This document shows, in pieces, positions 24,163-25,134 of a stretch of DNA of 25,134 nt (within the stretch, counting starts at the first letter, position 1; the number at the start of each line of letters is the position of its first letter). Origin of the DNA: Fidelibacterota bacterium TCS52 (GTDB taxonomy: Bacteria > Fidelibacterota > Fidelibacteria > Fidelibacterales > Fidelibacteraceae); the NCBI GenBank assembly GCA_001577215.1, contig LSCC01000011.1, positions 1-25,134 on the forward strand, written 5' to 3'. The notes under the pieces are model-generated. The model was given only the letters and a program-made list of their open reading frames with translations. It was not told the origin of the DNA and made no database searches. A program made the position numbers and the translations under genes.

Positions 24163-25134
24163 TGAAAAAATTATTTAAAACAATTGTAAGTATAGTAATA
24201 TTTTTGTTCTTCATACAGCTACTATTTTCTCAAGTCAGAAGAATTGATTTCCAAAAAAATCAGGAGACCAAAGAACAAAATCAGCAGACAGAAGAGATAT
24301 TTAAGACAAACAATGTTATTAATGCTAGAATTGCAAAGAGAAAACAATTAGAAAAAAGTATTGTTGATTTGGGAGTATTGGATAAAACAATTAATGATTC
24401 TCTATATATAATTGGTCCAGGAGATATTCTATCGGTAAACATTATTAGCGCTAAACCAATTTATTTTGAAATGATCGTTTCACCTGAGGGAAAAGTAGAT
24501 ATTCCCGGATTAACAACTATTAATTTAGATGGGTTATCTTTAAAAGATGGAAAAGAAAAAATAAAAAATAATCTTGAGAATAAATTTATTAATTCTGAAA
24601 TATTTGTTCAATTAGTTGAAGTGAAATTAGTAAAAGTATTTTTAACCGGAGCAGTTATAAATCCCGGAGCAACATCTGTAAAGGCAAGTGAAAGAGTTAT
24701 TGATATTATTATAAGTAGTGGTGGGATCAACGAATTGGGAAAAATGTATAATGTAGAATTAACTAGAAATGATTCTGCTATTATTCTTAATGGATATGAT
24801 TATTTATTACATAATGATATGAGCAATAATCCTTATGTAAAAGCCGGTGATGTTATCAATGTTAAAAAAGCCGATCCCTATTCTGAAACAATAGCTGTTA
24901 GAGGTGCAACTGACAAGACCGGATTATATCCAATTCAAAAAGACGAGAAATTATCAAATTTTTTAATGAGATATGATAATTTTGGTAGTGCTATTAAAAT
25001 TGAACAAATTAATATTACCAGATATAAAGACGATAAAAAGCGAACTATTAATATTGATATGATAAATAACTCTAAAAATATTAAATTGAAGCCGGGTGAT
25101 ATTCTTGAATTTCCGATGATATCTGAAATATATG
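24162..25134 (+). CDS. Polysaccharide export outer-membrane protein, Wza-like (partial, runs off the window)
   Basis: The frame stays open from a GTG at 24162 to the last base, giving 324 residues. The GTG shares its G with the TAG stop of the preceding gene, and AAGGA lies about 8 bases upstream, so translation is coupled. A signal peptide covers about 1-24 (hydrophobic core, ending LLFSQ). There is no lipobox Cys, unlike enteric Wza. A polar, Gln-rich segment follows (about 30-60). The polysaccharide export domain is at about 82-155 (YIIGPGDILSVNI). Two SLBB domains follow at about 158-235 (VFLTGAVINPG) and 243-320 (AVRGATDKTGLYPI), each closing with a KAGD or KPGD motif. The protein should form the outer-membrane exit pore for the polymer built from the uronic-acid precursors. 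The C-terminus is missing from this window. Confidence 0.92.
   Translation, partial: MKKLFKTIVSIVIFLFFIQLLFSQVRRIDFQKNQETKEQNQQTEEIFKTNNVINARIAKRKQLEKSIVDLGVLDKTINDSLYIIGPGDILSVNIISAKPIYFEMIVSPEGKVDIPGLTTINLDGLSLKDGKEKIKNNLENKFINSEIFVQLVEVKLVKVFLTGAVINPGATSVKASERVIDIIISSGGINELGKMYNVELTRNDSAIILNGYDYLLHNDMSNNPYVKAGDVINVKKADPYSETIAVRGATDKTGLYPIQKDEKLSNFLMRYDNFGSAIKIEQINITRYKDDKKRTINIDMINNSKNIKLKPGDILEFPMISEIY

Overview
The window is a 25.1 kb stretch of a low-GC (roughly 30% by eye), tightly packed bacterial chromosome. No stretch above 300 bases lacks a gene. All genes but one lie on the + strand. I see no rRNA, tRNA, CRISPR array, insertion sequence or integrase. The organism is Gram-negative, probably marine or otherwise salt-exposed, and probably in the Fibrobacterota-Chlorobiota-Bacteroidota (FCB) superphylum or a relative such as Marinimicrobia, Cloacimonadota or Delongbacteria. 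The reasons are a type IX secretion C-terminal sorting domain on a secreted nuclease, a Wza-like outer-membrane export protein, two lipoproteins with an Asn-Cys lipobox, and an N-acetyl-beta-lysine osmolyte operon. The phylum is an inference.

Region 1 (1-4927) carries envelope and turnover genes: a GH20 beta-N-acetylhexosaminidase lipoprotein, a PBP4-type D-Ala-D-Ala carboxypeptidase and a secreted TPR protein. Region 2 (4928-8197) is the most unusual part. A 250-base gap holding two kinds of short periodic repeat is followed by a 1005-residue protein. Its first ~115 residues look like the end of an AddA-type nuclease domain, with no helicase in front of it. The rest looks like a complete AddB-type protein with its own iron-sulfur PD-(D/E)XK nuclease. 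Region 3 (8198-12410) holds a four-repeat predicted membrane protein of unknown function, a small two-helix membrane protein, a minus-strand NIF3/PII-like protein and an M13 metallopeptidase lipoprotein that ends at a clear intrinsic terminator.

Region 4 (12411-14766) is the ablA-ablB pair: lysine 2,3-aminomutase and beta-lysine N-acetyltransferase, preceded by two adjacent palindromes. Together they make the compatible solute N-epsilon-acetyl-beta-lysine. Region 5 (14855-18402) is a likely operon of a CpsB/YwqE-type PHP phosphatase, a glyoxalase-II-like hydrolase, a TerB-plus-J-domain co-chaperone and glucose-6-phosphate isomerase. Region 6 (18471-21238) has an endonuclease I with a lamin-tail-like domain and a T9SS tail, then PlsX for phospholipid synthesis.

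Region 7 (21492 to the window end) opens a surface-polysaccharide locus: two UDP-sugar dehydrogenases side by side, then the start of a Wza-type export protein that overlaps the second by one base and runs off the end. The isomerase (hexose phosphate supply), the PHP phosphatase (a family that acts on polysaccharide-assembly kinases) and this locus may work in one exopolysaccharide or capsule pathway, although the phosphatase sits about 6 kb away.

Small degenerate repeats with an 8-10 base period sit between several of these genes and may be one lineage-wide intergenic family.
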